Source of the DNA: Streptomyces blattellae
GTDB taxonomy: Bacteria > Actinomycetota > Actinomycetes > Streptomycetales > Streptomycetaceae
Length of the DNA: 64,000 nt
Reading direction: 5' to 3'
Assembly (NCBI RefSeq): GCF_009709555.1
Contig: NZ_WJBG01000225.1
Location: 1 to 64,000, forward strand
A program made the position numbers and the translations under genes. Below the pieces are notes generated by a model, which made no database searches, was not told the origin of the DNA, and saw nothing but the letters and a program-made list of their open reading frames with translations. Positions 25,061-33,313 of the stretch are shown in pieces. The stretch's first letter is position 1. Each line of letters begins with the position of its first letter.

Positions 25061-26470
25061 TCAGGCCAAGGGTGAGCCGCTGCCCGCGACGACCTCCGGC
25101 CGCAGCAGGTCGGCCAGCCGCTCGGCGGGCAGCAGTCCCTTCTCCAGGACGAGTTCGGCGACTCCGCGTCCGGTGGCGAGCGCTTCCTTGGCGATGTCGG
25201 TGGCAGCCGTGTACCCGATGTGCGGGTTGAGGGCGGTGACGAGGCCGATGGAGTTCTGCACGCTCGCGCGCAGCGCCTCGGTGTTGGCAGTGATGCCGGA
25301 CACGCACCGTTCGGCGAGGGTGAGGCAAGCGGCACGCAAGTGCGTGATGCTCTCCGACAGCGAGTGCAGGATGATCGGCTCGAAGGCGTTGAGCTGGAGC
25401 TGTCCGGCTTCCGCGGCCATGGTGATGGTGACGTCGTTGCCGATCACTTCGAAGGCGACCTGGTTGACGACCTCGGGGATCACCGGGTTGACCTTGCCGG
25501 GCATGATGCTCGAACCGGCCTGCACCGGCGGCAGGTTGATCTCGCCCAGGCCCGCGCGCGGGCCCGACGACAGCAGCCTGAGGTCGTTGCAGCTCTTGGA
25601 GAGCTTCACGGCGATCCGCTTGAGCACGCCGGACATCTGGACGAACGCGCCGCAGTCCTGGGTGGCCTCGACCAGGTTGGCCGCGGTGACGAGCGGGAGC
25701 CCGGTGATGTCCGCGAGGTGGCGGCGGGCCGACTCGGCGTATCCGGCGGGGGCGTTGAGGCCGGTACCGATGGCCGTGGCGCCCAGGTTGATCTCGTGGA
25801 TCAACTCGACCGCCTCGTCAAGACGGCTGCGGTCCTCGTCGATCATGACGGCATAGGCGGAGAACTCCTGGCCCAGCGTCATGGGCACCGCGTCCTGCAA
25901 CTGTGTGCGGCCCATCTTGAGTACATCGCGGAACTCGACAGCCTTGCGGGCGAAAGCGTCCTGCAGTACGGACATCGCCTTGAGCAGCCCATGCACCGCG
26001 AACACCGTCGCGACCTTGACCGCGGTCGGGTAGACGTCATTGGTTGACTGACCGAGGTTGACGTCCTCGTTGGGATGCAGGTACTCGTACTGCCCCTTCG
26101 CGTGGCCGAGCAGTTCCAACGCCCTGTTCGCGACGACCTCATTGGCGTTCATGTTCGTCGACGTGCCGGCGCCGCCCTGCACCACGTCGACGACGAACTG
26201 TCCGTGCAGCTTGCCGTCACGTATCTCACGACAGGCCTCGACGATGGCAGCGGCCTTCTCCGGCTCCAGCAGCCCGAGTTCCTCGTTCGCGAGGGCGGCG
26301 GCCTCCTTCACGGCAGCGAGCGCGTCGATCAGATGCGGGTAGGCGGAGATCGGCATGCCGGTGACGGGGAAGTTCTCCGTGGCACGCAGGGTGTGGATGC
26401 CCCAGTACGCGTCGGCGGGGACGTCACGGTCTCCGAGTAGATCGTGCTCGCGGCGGGTGACGGCGGTCAT
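25061..26470 (-). CDS. aspA: Aspartate ammonia-lyase
   Basis: A 469-aa fumarase/aspartase-superfamily lyase that converts L-aspartate to fumarate and ammonia. It starts REHDLLGDRDVPADAYWGIHTLRA, has the mobile catalytic loop SSIMPGKVNPVIPEVVNQVAF, TSTNMNANEVVANRALE, and QSTNDVYPTAVKVA. The length is normal. It lies 260 bp downstream of, and on the same strand as, the regulator-permease-asparaginase operon, so asparagine can flow through aspartate to fumarate. The gap contains six 24-bp repeats. Confidence 0.95.
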   Translation of the reverse strand: MTAVTRREHDLLGDRDVPADAYWGIHTLRATENFPVTGMPISAYPHLIDALAAVKEAAALANEELGLLEPEKAAAIVEACREIRDGKLHGQFVVDVVQGGAGTSTNMNANEVVANRALELLGHAKGQYEYLHPNEDVNLGQSTNDVYPTAVKVATVFAVHGLLKAMSVLQDAFARKAVEFRDVLKMGRTQLQDAVPMTLGQEFSAYAVMIDEDRSRLDEAVELIHEINLGATAIGTGLNAPAGYAESARRHLADITGLPLVTAANLVEATQDCGAFVQMSGVLKRIAVKLSKSCNDLRLLSSGPRAGLGEINLPPVQAGSSIMPGKVNPVIPEVVNQVAFEVIGNDVTITMAAEAGQLQLNAFEPIILHSLSESITHLRAACLTLAERCVSGITANTEALRASVQNSIGLVTALNPHIGYTAATDIAKEALATGRGVAELVLEKGLLPAERLADLLRPEVVAGSGSPLA

Positions 26471-26508
26471 GAGGGAAGCGTCTCCTTCTGAGGGGTGAGG
26501 GTGAGCGC

Positions 26509-26652
26509 CCCTTCAGGGGCGCGGGGCTGTGTCCCTTCAGGGGCGCGGGGCTGTGTCCCTTCAGGGGCGCGGGGCTGTGTCCCTTCAGGGGCGCGGGGCT
26601 GTGTCCCTTCAGGGGCGCGGGGCTGTGTCCCTTCAGGGGCGCGGGGCTGTGT
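26509..26652. repeat. Six tandem 24-bp units of a Streptomyces intergenic element
   Basis: Unit CCCTTCAGGGGCGCGGGGCT + GTGT starts at 26509, 26533, 26557, 26581, 26605 and 26629, all but identical. Each unit has a small CCCTTCAGGGG hairpin. The sequence after the last unit (TGCGGCTCCGCCGCGTGGGC) resembles the dispersed intergenic element common in Streptomyces, so this looks like local amplification of its first 24 bp. Confidence 0.9.
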
Positions 26653-26730
26653 CAATGTGCGGCTCCGCCGCGTGGGCGAGACCGGCCGCACTCGGCCCCG
26701 CAGCCGCCGGACAAGAAGTCCGGCACGTCC

Positions 26731-27783
26731 TTAGGCGCAAGCCGAAGCAACAACCGGCTCCAGCGACGGAACGGGCCGCACATACCCGACCGACCGACCG
26801 CCCCCCAGCAGCGGCTCACCCGCGAACTCGGTCAGCAACTCAGGGTCCACGCCCGCGCGGGCGAGCGCCGCCGCGGCAACCGGCACCCGCGCCCGATTCG
26901 CCCCATCCGCAATCTTCACGGCCACAGACCGTCCGTCCGGCAGCGCAGCGACCTGCACGCCCTCGAACCCGTCCTTGGCGAGCAGTCCCGGCACGGCCCG
27001 CATGAGCGCGGCCACATCCCGCCCGAAGCCGGAGGCCATCTCGGCGTGGTCCCGCATCGCGTCGGCGACCCGGGCCTCAGGAGTGCCGGCTACCGCAGTC
27101 GTGATCCGCGCGGCGGCCCGAGCCAGCCCGTGCAGCGACACGGAGAACAGCGGCGCCCCACAGCCGTCGACGGTCACCTGGGCGATCCGCTGCCCGGTGA
27201 GATCCTCGACGATCTCCGCGACGGCCTGCTGGAGCGGGTGGCCGGGGTCGAGGTAGCCGTCGAGGGGCCACCCGTTGAGCACGCACGTGTAGAGCATCGC
27301 CGCATGCTTGCCGGAGCAGTTCTGCGCGAGCCGGGAGGGCGTCCGGCCGTCCCTCACCCAGGCGTCCCGGACGACGGGGTCGAACGGCAGGTCCGGGACA
27401 TTGCGGAGGTCGTCCTCGGTGACGCCGGCCAGCTCCAGGATCCGCCGGGTCCCGGCGAGATGGCGTTCCTCTCCGGAGTGACTGGCCGCGGCGAGCGACA
27501 GCAGCTCTCCGTCGAGCGGAAGCCCGGCGCGCACCATGGCGGCGGCCTGGACGGGCTTGAGCGCCGAGCGCGGATAGAAGGCCGCCTCGATGTCGCCGAG
27601 CTGGAGCTGGACCCGGCCGTCGGTGCCGAGGACGACGACGGAGCCGTAGTGGATGCCCTCGATCACCCCGCCGCGTATCAGGTGGGCGAGGGGGGTGTGG
27701 CGGGGTTCGCGGATCAGGGGGGCGTCCGCGACGGAGCTGCTGTGCATCACTGCCTGGTCGGGTTCGGCCGATACGCGGTTCAC
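26731..27783 (-). CDS. L-asparaginase II family protein
   Basis: A 350-aa asparaginase_II-type amidohydrolase that converts asparagine to aspartate and ammonia. Family motifs: HTPLAHLIRGGVIEGIHYGSVVVL, YPRSALKPVQAAAMVRAGL, AAASHSGEERHL, NCSGKHAAMLYTC and GCGAPLFSVSLHGLARA. It starts at GTG 27783, overlapping the permease stop by 4 bp, so translation is coupled. There is no signal peptide, so it is cytoplasmic. It is followed by aspartase. Confidence 0.93.
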   Translation of the reverse strand: MNRVSAEPDQAVMHSSSVADAPLIREPRHTPLAHLIRGGVIEGIHYGSVVVLGTDGRVQLQLGDIEAAFYPRSALKPVQAAAMVRAGLPLDGELLSLAAASHSGEERHLAGTRRILELAGVTEDDLRNVPDLPFDPVVRDAWVRDGRTPSRLAQNCSGKHAAMLYTCVLNGWPLDGYLDPGHPLQQAVAEIVEDLTGQRIAQVTVDGCGAPLFSVSLHGLARAAARITTAVAGTPEARVADAMRDHAEMASGFGRDVAALMRAVPGLLAKDGFEGVQVAALPDGRSVAVKIADGANRARVPVAAAALARAGVDPELLTEFAGEPLLGGGRSVGYVRPVPSLEPVVASACA

Positions 27784-29222
27784 GCGTCGGCTCCGGTGGG
27801 TGAGTTGCGCGCTGTACGGCTGCGGACGGCGTACCAGCCCGCGACCAGCGCCGCGACGATCAGCGGGAGGCAGAGCACGGTGGTGCGTCCGGCGCCGCCG
27901 TCGGCGTACATGAGGACCAGGACGGAGGCGAGGAAGGCCAGCGTCACGAGTTCGGTCCAGGGGGAGCCCGGCAGTCGGTAGCCGGGGCGGGTGAGTTCGC
28001 CCTTCTGGGTCTTCTGCCAGAAGAGCAGGTGACAGACCATGATCATGCCCCAGGTCGCGAGGATGCCGATCGCCGCGAAGTTGAGGACGATTTCGAACGC
28101 GTCGGCGGGGACGACGAAGTTGAGGCCCACACCGAGGACACAGATACCGCTGGTGAGCAGGATTCCGCCGTACGGAACCTGGCTGCGGCTCATCAAGGAG
28201 GTGAACTGGGGCGCGGAGCCGTTCATGGCCATGGAGCGCAGGATGCGGCCGGTGGAGTACAGGCCGGAGTTGAGTGAGGACATGGCCGCGGTGAGGACGA
28301 CGAGGTTCATCACGCCGCCCGCCGCCGGAATGCCGATGTTGGACAGCACGGTCACGAAGGGGCTCTCACCGGCGCTGTACCTGTTCCACGGCAGCAGCAT
28401 CGACAGCAGGACGACCGAGCCGACGTAGAACAGGGCCACGCGCCACATGATCGAGTTGATCGCCTTCGGCATGATCTTCTCGGGGTTCTCGGTCTCGCCC
28501 GCGGCGACGCCGACCAGTTCGACGGATGCGTAGGCGAAGACGACGCCCTGGATGATCAGCAGCATGGGCAGCAGGCCGTTGGGGAAGACGCCGCCGTGGT
28601 CGGTGATCAGTGAGGCGCCGGGGGTGTCTCCGTCGACGGGGTGCTGGGTGACCAGCAGGAAGATGCCGATGCACATGAAGATCACCAGCGCGCTGACCTT
28701 GACGATCGCGAACCAGAACTCCAGTTCGCCGAAGATCTTGACCGAGATCAGATTGACGGTCAGCACGACCGCGAGCGCGATCAAGGCGATCAACCATTGG
28801 GGGATGTCGGAGAACATGCCCCAGTAGTGCGTGTACGTGGCCACGGCCGTGATGTCGGCGATACCGGTCGTCGCCCAGTTGAGGAAGTACATCCAGCCCG
28901 CGGTGTACGCACCCTTCTCCCCCATGAACTCCCGGGCGTACGACACGAAGGCGCCGGACGACGGCCGGTACAGGACGAGTTCGCCGAGGGCCCGGACGAC
29001 GAGGAAGGCGAAGATTCCGCAGACCGCGTAGGCGATGAACAGAGAAGGACCGGCGTCGGCGAGGCGGCCGCCCGCGCCGAGGAAGAGGCCGGTGCCGATG
29101 GCGCCACCGATGGCGATCATGTTGACGTGCCGGGACTTCAGGGACTTGCTGTAGCCCTCGTCGCCGGCATCGACATGGCCGGAACGTTTCTGCACGCCCT
29201 CGTGCAGGGACTGCTCGCTCAC
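27780..29222 (-). CDS. Amino-acid permease, probable L-asparagine permease
   Basis: A 480-aa APC-superfamily transporter with about 12 transmembrane helices. RHVNMIAIGGAIGTGLFLGAG is the AAT-family signature, followed by GPSLFIAYAVCGIFAFLVVRALGEL and SVELVGVAAGETENPEK. It starts at GTG 29222, overlapping the GntR stop by 4 bp, and overlaps the asparaginase start by 4 bp. The AnsP assignment rests on this context; the AAT family alone would not distinguish Asn, Gln or other neutral or basic amino acids. Confidence 0.9.
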   Translation of the reverse strand: MSEQSLHEGVQKRSGHVDAGDEGYSKSLKSRHVNMIAIGGAIGTGLFLGAGGRLADAGPSLFIAYAVCGIFAFLVVRALGELVLYRPSSGAFVSYAREFMGEKGAYTAGWMYFLNWATTGIADITAVATYTHYWGMFSDIPQWLIALIALAVVLTVNLISVKIFGELEFWFAIVKVSALVIFMCIGIFLLVTQHPVDGDTPGASLITDHGGVFPNGLLPMLLIIQGVVFAYASVELVGVAAGETENPEKIMPKAINSIMWRVALFYVGSVVLLSMLLPWNRYSAGESPFVTVLSNIGIPAAGGVMNLVVLTAAMSSLNSGLYSTGRILRSMAMNGSAPQFTSLMSRSQVPYGGILLTSGICVLGVGLNFVVPADAFEIVLNFAAIGILATWGMIMVCHLLFWQKTQKGELTRPGYRLPGSPWTELVTLAFLASVLVLMYADGGAGRTTVLCLPLIVAALVAGWYAVRSRTARNSPTGADA

Positions 29223-29950
29223 GCCTCGGGTCCGCCTTCCGTGGGGGTGTCGGTGCGCGCGGAGCGCACGATGTCGGTGAGGGTCGTCTCGACCCGGTCG
29301 AGGTGGTGGGTCATGGCGTCGACCGCGTCCTGCTCGCTGCCGTCCATCAGCGCCTCGACGATCGCCCGGTGCTCCCGGTTGGACTGCTCGCGCCGGCCGC
29401 CCAGCTCGTTGAGGAACGCGGACTGGCGGGCCAGTGCGTCGCGGATCTCCTCGATGACCCGGCGGAACACCGGGTTCTGGGCGGCCTCGGCGACGGCCAG
29501 GTGGAAGAGCGTGTCCATCGCGACCCACGCCGTGGTGTCCGTCTCCCGCTCCATACGGTCGAGAAGGTGGGCCAGGTGATCCAGGTTCTCCGGGGTGCGG
29601 CGTGCCGCCGCATACCCGGCGACCGGGATCTCGACATGGCGGCGCACCTCAAGGAGGTCACTGGCCACATAGTCGCCGAAGGTGGGGTCCTCGACGGCGT
29701 TGGCGACGACGAAGGTGCCCTTCCCGGTCTTGGAGACCGTCAGGCCCATGGTCTGCAGCGCCCGCAGGGCCTCGCGCAGCACCGGCCGGCTGATCTCCAG
29801 GGTGCGGCACAGCTCCGCCTCGGAGGGGAGCTTGTCCCCGATGGCATACTCGCCGCGCTCGATGGCGCCGCGGAGGTGCCCGAGTACCGCTTCCATGGCG
29901 CTGACGCGCCGCGGCGGCTGACTGGCTGTCCGGCTGTCTGACAGGTTCAC
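29219..29950 (-). CDS. GntR-family (FCD) regulator of the asparagine operon
   Basis: A 243-aa protein. The N-terminal winged HTH reads GEYAIGDKLPSEAELCRTLEISRPVLREALRALQTMGLTVSKTGKGTFV. The C-terminal FCD ligand domain has metal-binding His residues in DTLFHLAVAEAAQNPVF and REQSNREHRAIVEAL. It is the first gene of the operon and presumably senses asparagine, aspartate or a downstream acid. The GTG at 29950 lies directly after a promoter-like element, which suggests leaderless translation. The alternative start is ATG 29896. Confidence 0.9.
   Translation of the reverse strand: MNLSDSRTASQPPRRVSAMEAVLGHLRGAIERGEYAIGDKLPSEAELCRTLEISRPVLREALRALQTMGLTVSKTGKGTFVVANAVEDPTFGDYVASDLLEVRRHVEIPVAGYAAARRTPENLDHLAHLLDRMERETDTTAWVAMDTLFHLAVAEAAQNPVFRRVIEEIRDALARQSAFLNELGGRREQSNREHRAIVEALMDGSEQDAVDAMTHHLDRVETTLTDIVRSARTDTPTEGGPEA
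29934..29944. promoter_or_regulatory. Candidate FCD/GntR operator
   Basis: CTGTC-T-GACAG is a perfect 5-1-5 palindrome within the first codons of the GntR gene. The half-site GTC-x-GAC type is common for FCD regulators. It may mediate autoregulation. Confidence 0.35.
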
Positions 29951-29951
29951 G

Positions 29952-29984
29952 GGAGTGATACTCCGGGCGGCGGGTGGGAGCTGT
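29952..29984 (-). promoter_or_regulatory. Candidate promoter giving a leaderless transcript
   Basis: On the minus strand TTGACA is followed after 18 bp by GAGTAT, which ends about 7 bp before the GTG at 29950. Transcription would start at or next to the start codon. No ribosome site is seen, consistent with a leaderless mRNA. Confidence 0.4.
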
Positions 29985-30008
29985 CAAGCCTGGATGAAAG
30001 GAGAATTT

Positions 30009-30042
30009 CAGGGGTGTGCGGACTGAAGGCCCCACACCCCTG
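30009..30042 (-). terminator. Terminator of uppP
   Basis: CAGGGGTGTG (30009-30018) is mirrored at 30033-30042 with a 14-nt loop. On the minus strand it is followed by AAATTCTCCTTTC, giving a U-rich tail. It lies 4 bp beyond the uppP stop. Confidence 0.75.
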
Positions 30043-30046
30043 GGCG

Positions 30047-30883
30047 TCAGCTGTTCAGGACGCCGGTGCCGAGCAGGCCGAACAGCAGCAGGCCCACGGC
30101 GATGCGGTAGATGACGAAGGCGTTGAACGAGTGCTTGGCGACGAACTTGAGCAGCCAGGCGATCGAGGCGTAGGCCACCACGAAGGAGACCAGCGTGCCG
30201 ACGACCAGCGGGGCGGCGCCCGCACCCGCGCCGAGGGCATCCTTCAGCTCGTAGATCCCGGCGCCGGTCAGGGCGGGGATGCCGAGGAAGAAGGACAGGC
30301 GGGTGGCGGCGACCCGGTCCAGGTCGAGCATGAGCGCGGTGGACATGGTGGCGCCGGAGCGCGAGAAGCCGGGGAAGAGCAGGGCGAGGATCTGTGAGCT
30401 GCCGACCAGCATCGCGTCCTTGAAGGACGTGTCGTCCTCACCTCGCTTGTGCCGGCCCATCCGGTCCGCCGCCCACATCACGCCACTGCCGACGATCAGC
30501 GAGCCCGCGACCACCCAGAGGGAGGCCAGCGGACCCTCGATGAGCGGCTTGGCCGCCAGGCCCACCGCCACGATCGGGATGGTCGCGGCGATCACCCACC
30601 AGGCGAACTTGTAGTCGTGGTGGTAGCGCTCCTCACGGTCGGCGAGACCGCGGAACCAGGCGGTCATGATCCGCATGATGTCCTTGAAGAAGTACACGAG
30701 CACGGCGGCGATCGCGCCGACCTGGATGACGGCCGAGAACCCGACGACGGCGTCGTCGTCCACCGGGATGCCCATCAGCCCTTCGGTGATCTTCAGATGG
30801 CCGGTGGAGGAGACGGGCAGGAACTCGGTCACCCCCTCGACGGCTCCGAGGACGACGGCCTGACCGACGCTGATGGCGCTCAT
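30047..30883 (-). CDS. uppP: Undecaprenyl-diphosphatase UppP (BacA)
   Basis: A 278-aa polytopic membrane enzyme that dephosphorylates undecaprenyl diphosphate, recycling the lipid carrier for cell-wall synthesis. The catalytic Glu-rich motif is GAVEGVTEFLPVSSTGHL, and the Arg/Ser motif is ALLFPGFSRSGATMSTAL. The length is normal. It is a single gene between its own terminator and the fluoride genes. Confidence 0.95.
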   Translation of the reverse strand: MSAISVGQAVVLGAVEGVTEFLPVSSTGHLKITEGLMGIPVDDDAVVGFSAVIQVGAIAAVLVYFFKDIMRIMTAWFRGLADREERYHHDYKFAWWVIAATIPIVAVGLAAKPLIEGPLASLWVVAGSLIVGSGVMWAADRMGRHKRGEDDTSFKDAMLVGSSQILALLFPGFSRSGATMSTALMLDLDRVAATRLSFFLGIPALTGAGIYELKDALGAGAGAAPLVVGTLVSFVVAYASIAWLLKFVAKHSFNAFVIYRIAVGLLLFGLLGTGVLNS

Positions 30884-30966
30884 GGGATCCCGTTCTGGGG
30901 AAGGTGGTCGACAGTGCGGTGACCAGTCTTACCGCGTGTCGGTGTGTTTCCGCGCCAGGCCCGGGC

Positions 30967-31326
30967 CTAGGCCCACACCGTCTGCGCGAGCCACACCCCG
31001 GCGAACGCCGCGCCCAGCCCCGCCACCACGCTGCCGACGACGTTGGCGACGGCGTAGAGCCCCGCTCCCGTCTCGGTGAGTCGCAGCGTCTCGTACGAGA
31101 AGGTCGAGTAGGTGGTGAGCGCCCCGCACAGACCGGTGCCGAGCAGGAGCTGAGCCTGGGAACTCGCGGCTGAGGTCAACAGGCCGAGGATCAGACACCC
31201 GGTGATGTTCACCGCGAAGGTGCCCCAGGGGAACACCGAATCGTGCCGGGACTGAACGGCGCGGTCGGTGAGATAGCGGAGCGGTGCGCCGACCATGGCG
31301 CCCCCGAGGACGAGCAGCCAGTTCAC
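30967..31326 (-). CDS. crcB: Fluoride efflux channel subunit CrcB/Fluc
   Basis: A 119-aa protein with four transmembrane helices. The fluoride-channel motifs are GAPLRYLTDR, PWGTFAVNITGCLILGLL and the helix-break GLCGALTTYSTFSYET. Two Fluc subunits assemble antiparallel to form the pore. Its start overlaps the DUF190 stop by 4 bp. Together with the second subunit at 31700 it probably forms a heterodimer. Confidence 0.93.
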   Translation of the reverse strand: MNWLLVLGGAMVGAPLRYLTDRAVQSRHDSVFPWGTFAVNITGCLILGLLTSAASSQAQLLLGTGLCGALTTYSTFSYETLRLTETGAGLYAVANVVGSVVAGLGAAFAGVWLAQTVWA

Positions 31327-31703
31327 AACGCCTTCTTACCCTCCGTGTCCGATTCACCCGGTCCGGTGTCGCGGCCGGTGTACCGGATGACCTCGCAGTC
31401 GTCGAGGATGACGAGTCCTTCGGTGACGAGTTCGTCGAGCTGCGGCAGAAAGGCGCGGACGCGTTCCTCGGTGTCCACGATCACGATCGCGACGGGCAGG
31501 TCCTCGCTCAGGGACAACAGCCGTGAGGTGTGGATCAGGGAGGAGGCGCCGAACCCCTCGATGCCACGGAAGACACTGGCACCGGCGAGGCCCGCCGCGC
31601 GTGCCCGGTGCACGATCTCCGTGTAGAGGGGCTTGTGGCGCCAGATGTCGTTCTCACCGATGAAGACGGTCACGCGCAGTGCACTGCCGGTCAGCCTCAT
31701 CAT
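31323..31703 (-). CDS. DUF190 protein of the fluoride operon
   Basis: A 126-aa soluble PII-like protein of the DUF190 family, with LRVTVFIGENDIWRHKPLYTEIVHRARAAGLAGASVFRGIEGFG and a C-terminal IVIVDTEERVRAFLP. DUF190 genes recur between crcB genes, but their job is not established; a nucleotide- or ion-sensing role is plausible from the PII-like fold. It overlaps both flanking crcB genes by 4 bp. Confidence 0.9.
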   Translation of the reverse strand: MMRLTGSALRVTVFIGENDIWRHKPLYTEIVHRARAAGLAGASVFRGIEGFGASSLIHTSRLLSLSEDLPVAIVIVDTEERVRAFLPQLDELVTEGLVILDDCEVIRYTGRDTGPGESDTEGKKAL

Positions 31704-32149
31704 GACTGCCTCCGCTTCAGGACACGCCGGGTCCCCATGGCCGCGAGCCACACCGCCGTCAGAGCGGCGGACAGGGTCGCGGCGAGATAGCCCAGCGCGG
31801 TGCCGGGGCGGTCCGCGTCCACCAGCTTCTGGATGTCGACGGCATACGTGGAGAAGGTGGTGAAGCCGCCGAGCACACCCGTGCCGAAGAAGGGGCGCAG
31901 CAGACGGTGGGCGGCCCACACCTCGGTGATGACCACCATGAACACCCCGATCACGGCGCAGCCGACCACGTTGGTCCAGAAGGTCGCCCAGGGGAATCCG
32001 CCCGGCGTCGTCGGCCACCACAGGGCAGCGGCGTACCGGCCTGCCGCGCCGACACCCCCGCCCAGTGCGACCACCGCGACGACGGGCGCCTGACCGTGCC
32101 GGGCAGGCCGCTGCGATGTACGGAGCGTGGTGGTCTCGGGGGCTGTCAT
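31700..32149 (-). CDS. crcB: Fluoride efflux channel subunit CrcB/Fluc (first copy)
   Basis: A 149-aa protein with a 20-residue polar N-terminal extension, then four membrane helices. Motifs are GGGVGAAGRYAAAL, FPWATFWTNVVGCAVIGVF and GTGVLGGFTTFSTYAVD. It is first in the coupled crcB-DUF190-crcB operon. A fluoride-riboswitch-like element lies 45 bp upstream. Confidence 0.93.
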   Translation of the reverse strand: MTAPETTTLRTSQRPARHGQAPVVAVVALGGGVGAAGRYAAALWWPTTPGGFPWATFWTNVVGCAVIGVFMVVITEVWAAHRLLRPFFGTGVLGGFTTFSTYAVDIQKLVDADRPGTALGYLAATLSAALTAVWLAAMGTRRVLKRRQS

Positions 32150-32193
32150 GTCGTGCGTCTCCTACTCGCCGGAACCCGGGCATGCGGTCGTCG

Positions 32194-32253
32194 CAAGTAG
32201 GGACCGTTGGCGGCATCCGTGCCGCGGTTCGGGTACGGCGGGCCCCACCGCCG
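32194..32253 (-). ncRNA. Probable fluoride riboswitch (crcB motif)
   Basis: On the minus strand, CGGCGGTGGGGCCCGCCG aligns base for base with the 5' half of the Thermotoga fluoride aptamer. GAACCGC, a GGCACGGATGCC hairpin and GCCAACGGTCCCTAC follow in the right order and spacing. GGGGCC and GGTCCC can form the long-range helix with one G-U pair. It precedes the crcB operon by 45 nt, and the GGAG ribosome site lies between, so control may be translational. Several conserved positions (GCTGATG) are changed to GCCAACG. Confidence 0.72.
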
Positions 32254-32308
32254 TGCCGCGAGGACTGATCGCGGCCGGACATCAGGGTAACTCCGGCAGT
32301 CCGCGGGG

Positions 32309-33271
32309 TCACTTCGTGACCGGTGCCTCGCACACGGCCACGCCCCGCTCCCACAGGCTGCCGAGGATCAGGTGCCCGTTCGTCTCGCAGACGCTGGTGA
32401 CCATGCGGAAGCGGGAGTGGCGGAGGGTCAGGTGGTGCACGACGGTGCCTTGGTCGTCGTAGGCCAGGACCCCGGACCATGCCGTCGGGCGGAAGGGGGC
32501 GCGCACGGCGAGGCGTGCGGCGCCGCGGCGCACGGTCGGGGTGGTGCGGTGGAGCAGGTCCAGCGGGGGGACACGCGGGCCGGCCAGGGAGACCCAGACG
32601 GGGCCCTCCGGTCCCGCGCGCCACAGGTTGTCCGGCATACCCGGGAGATCCTCGGCGAACGGTTCGGACCGTCCCGCCTTCAGCCCGGTGAGCCAGTAAC
32701 GGGTGAGGCGACGAGCGCCGGTCTCGGCGACGACCAGGAAGGATTCATCGCCGCTCGCGGCGAGCCCATTGGCGAACTGGAGGCCCTCCAGGAGCACTTC
32801 GGGCCTGTCCGAGCCCGGGGTGAGACGGAGGAGGCGGCCCGTTCCGGTGTGCTCGACCAGATCGCCGATCCAGTGCTCCAGGGGGTAGCGGCGGCTGGAG
32901 ACGGTGAAGCAGACACTGCCGTCGGACAGGGCGATCACATTGCTGCAGAACCGCAGCCGCTCCCCCGCCACCGAGTCGACGAGGATGCGGACGACTCCGT
33001 CACGGAGTCCGACGCGGAGCAGCCCGTGCACGGCGTCGCACACCAACAGGGCGTCGTCCGGGAGCAGTTCGAGTCCGAGCGGCCTGCCTCCGGTCTCGGC
33101 GAGGACCTCGACGCGCGCGGCGAACGGCTCCGTCAGTCCGTCGAGGCGCACGATACGGCCGTCCTCGACGCCGGTCAGCACCCGGCCGCGCGCGTCGGTC
33201 ACCACGTCCTCGGGGCCGCGGCCGCCGATCGCGACGTAGTGCCGGGGGACGAGAGCGGTGGGTCCGTCCAT
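32309..33271 (-). CDS. Strictosidine-synthase-like/SMP-30 beta-propeller protein
   Basis: A 320-aa six-bladed propeller. The region SSRRYPLEHWIGDLVEHTGTGRLLRLTP followed by VLLEGLQFANGLAASGDESFLVVAETGARRLTRYWL is the strictosidine synthase-like core. GRPLGLELLPDDALLVCDAVHGLLRV supplies another blade. There is no signal peptide. Bacterial members are mostly lactonases or of unknown function, and I cannot assign a substrate. Confidence 0.85.
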   Translation of the reverse strand: MDGPTALVPRHYVAIGGRGPEDVVTDARGRVLTGVEDGRIVRLDGLTEPFAARVEVLAETGGRPLGLELLPDDALLVCDAVHGLLRVGLRDGVVRILVDSVAGERLRFCSNVIALSDGSVCFTVSSRRYPLEHWIGDLVEHTGTGRLLRLTPGSDRPEVLLEGLQFANGLAASGDESFLVVAETGARRLTRYWLTGLKAGRSEPFAEDLPGMPDNLWRAGPEGPVWVSLAGPRVPPLDLLHRTTPTVRRGAARLAVRAPFRPTAWSGVLAYDDQGTVVHHLTLRHSRFRMVTSVCETNGHLILGSLWERGVAVCEAPVTK

Positions 33272-33313
33272 GCGCGCCTGCCCTTCGTTCCTGCCCTGCG
33301 GAGCCGGCCGCGG

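Noticed and set aside
26509..26652. CRISPR array
   Set aside because: The 24-bp units abut with no unique spacers, and there are no cas genes.
29219..29528. A permease start upstream of 29222
   Set aside because: The frame upstream is antisense-type low-complexity sequence inside the GntR gene. GTG 29222 overlaps the GntR stop by 4 bp, as the other operon junction does.
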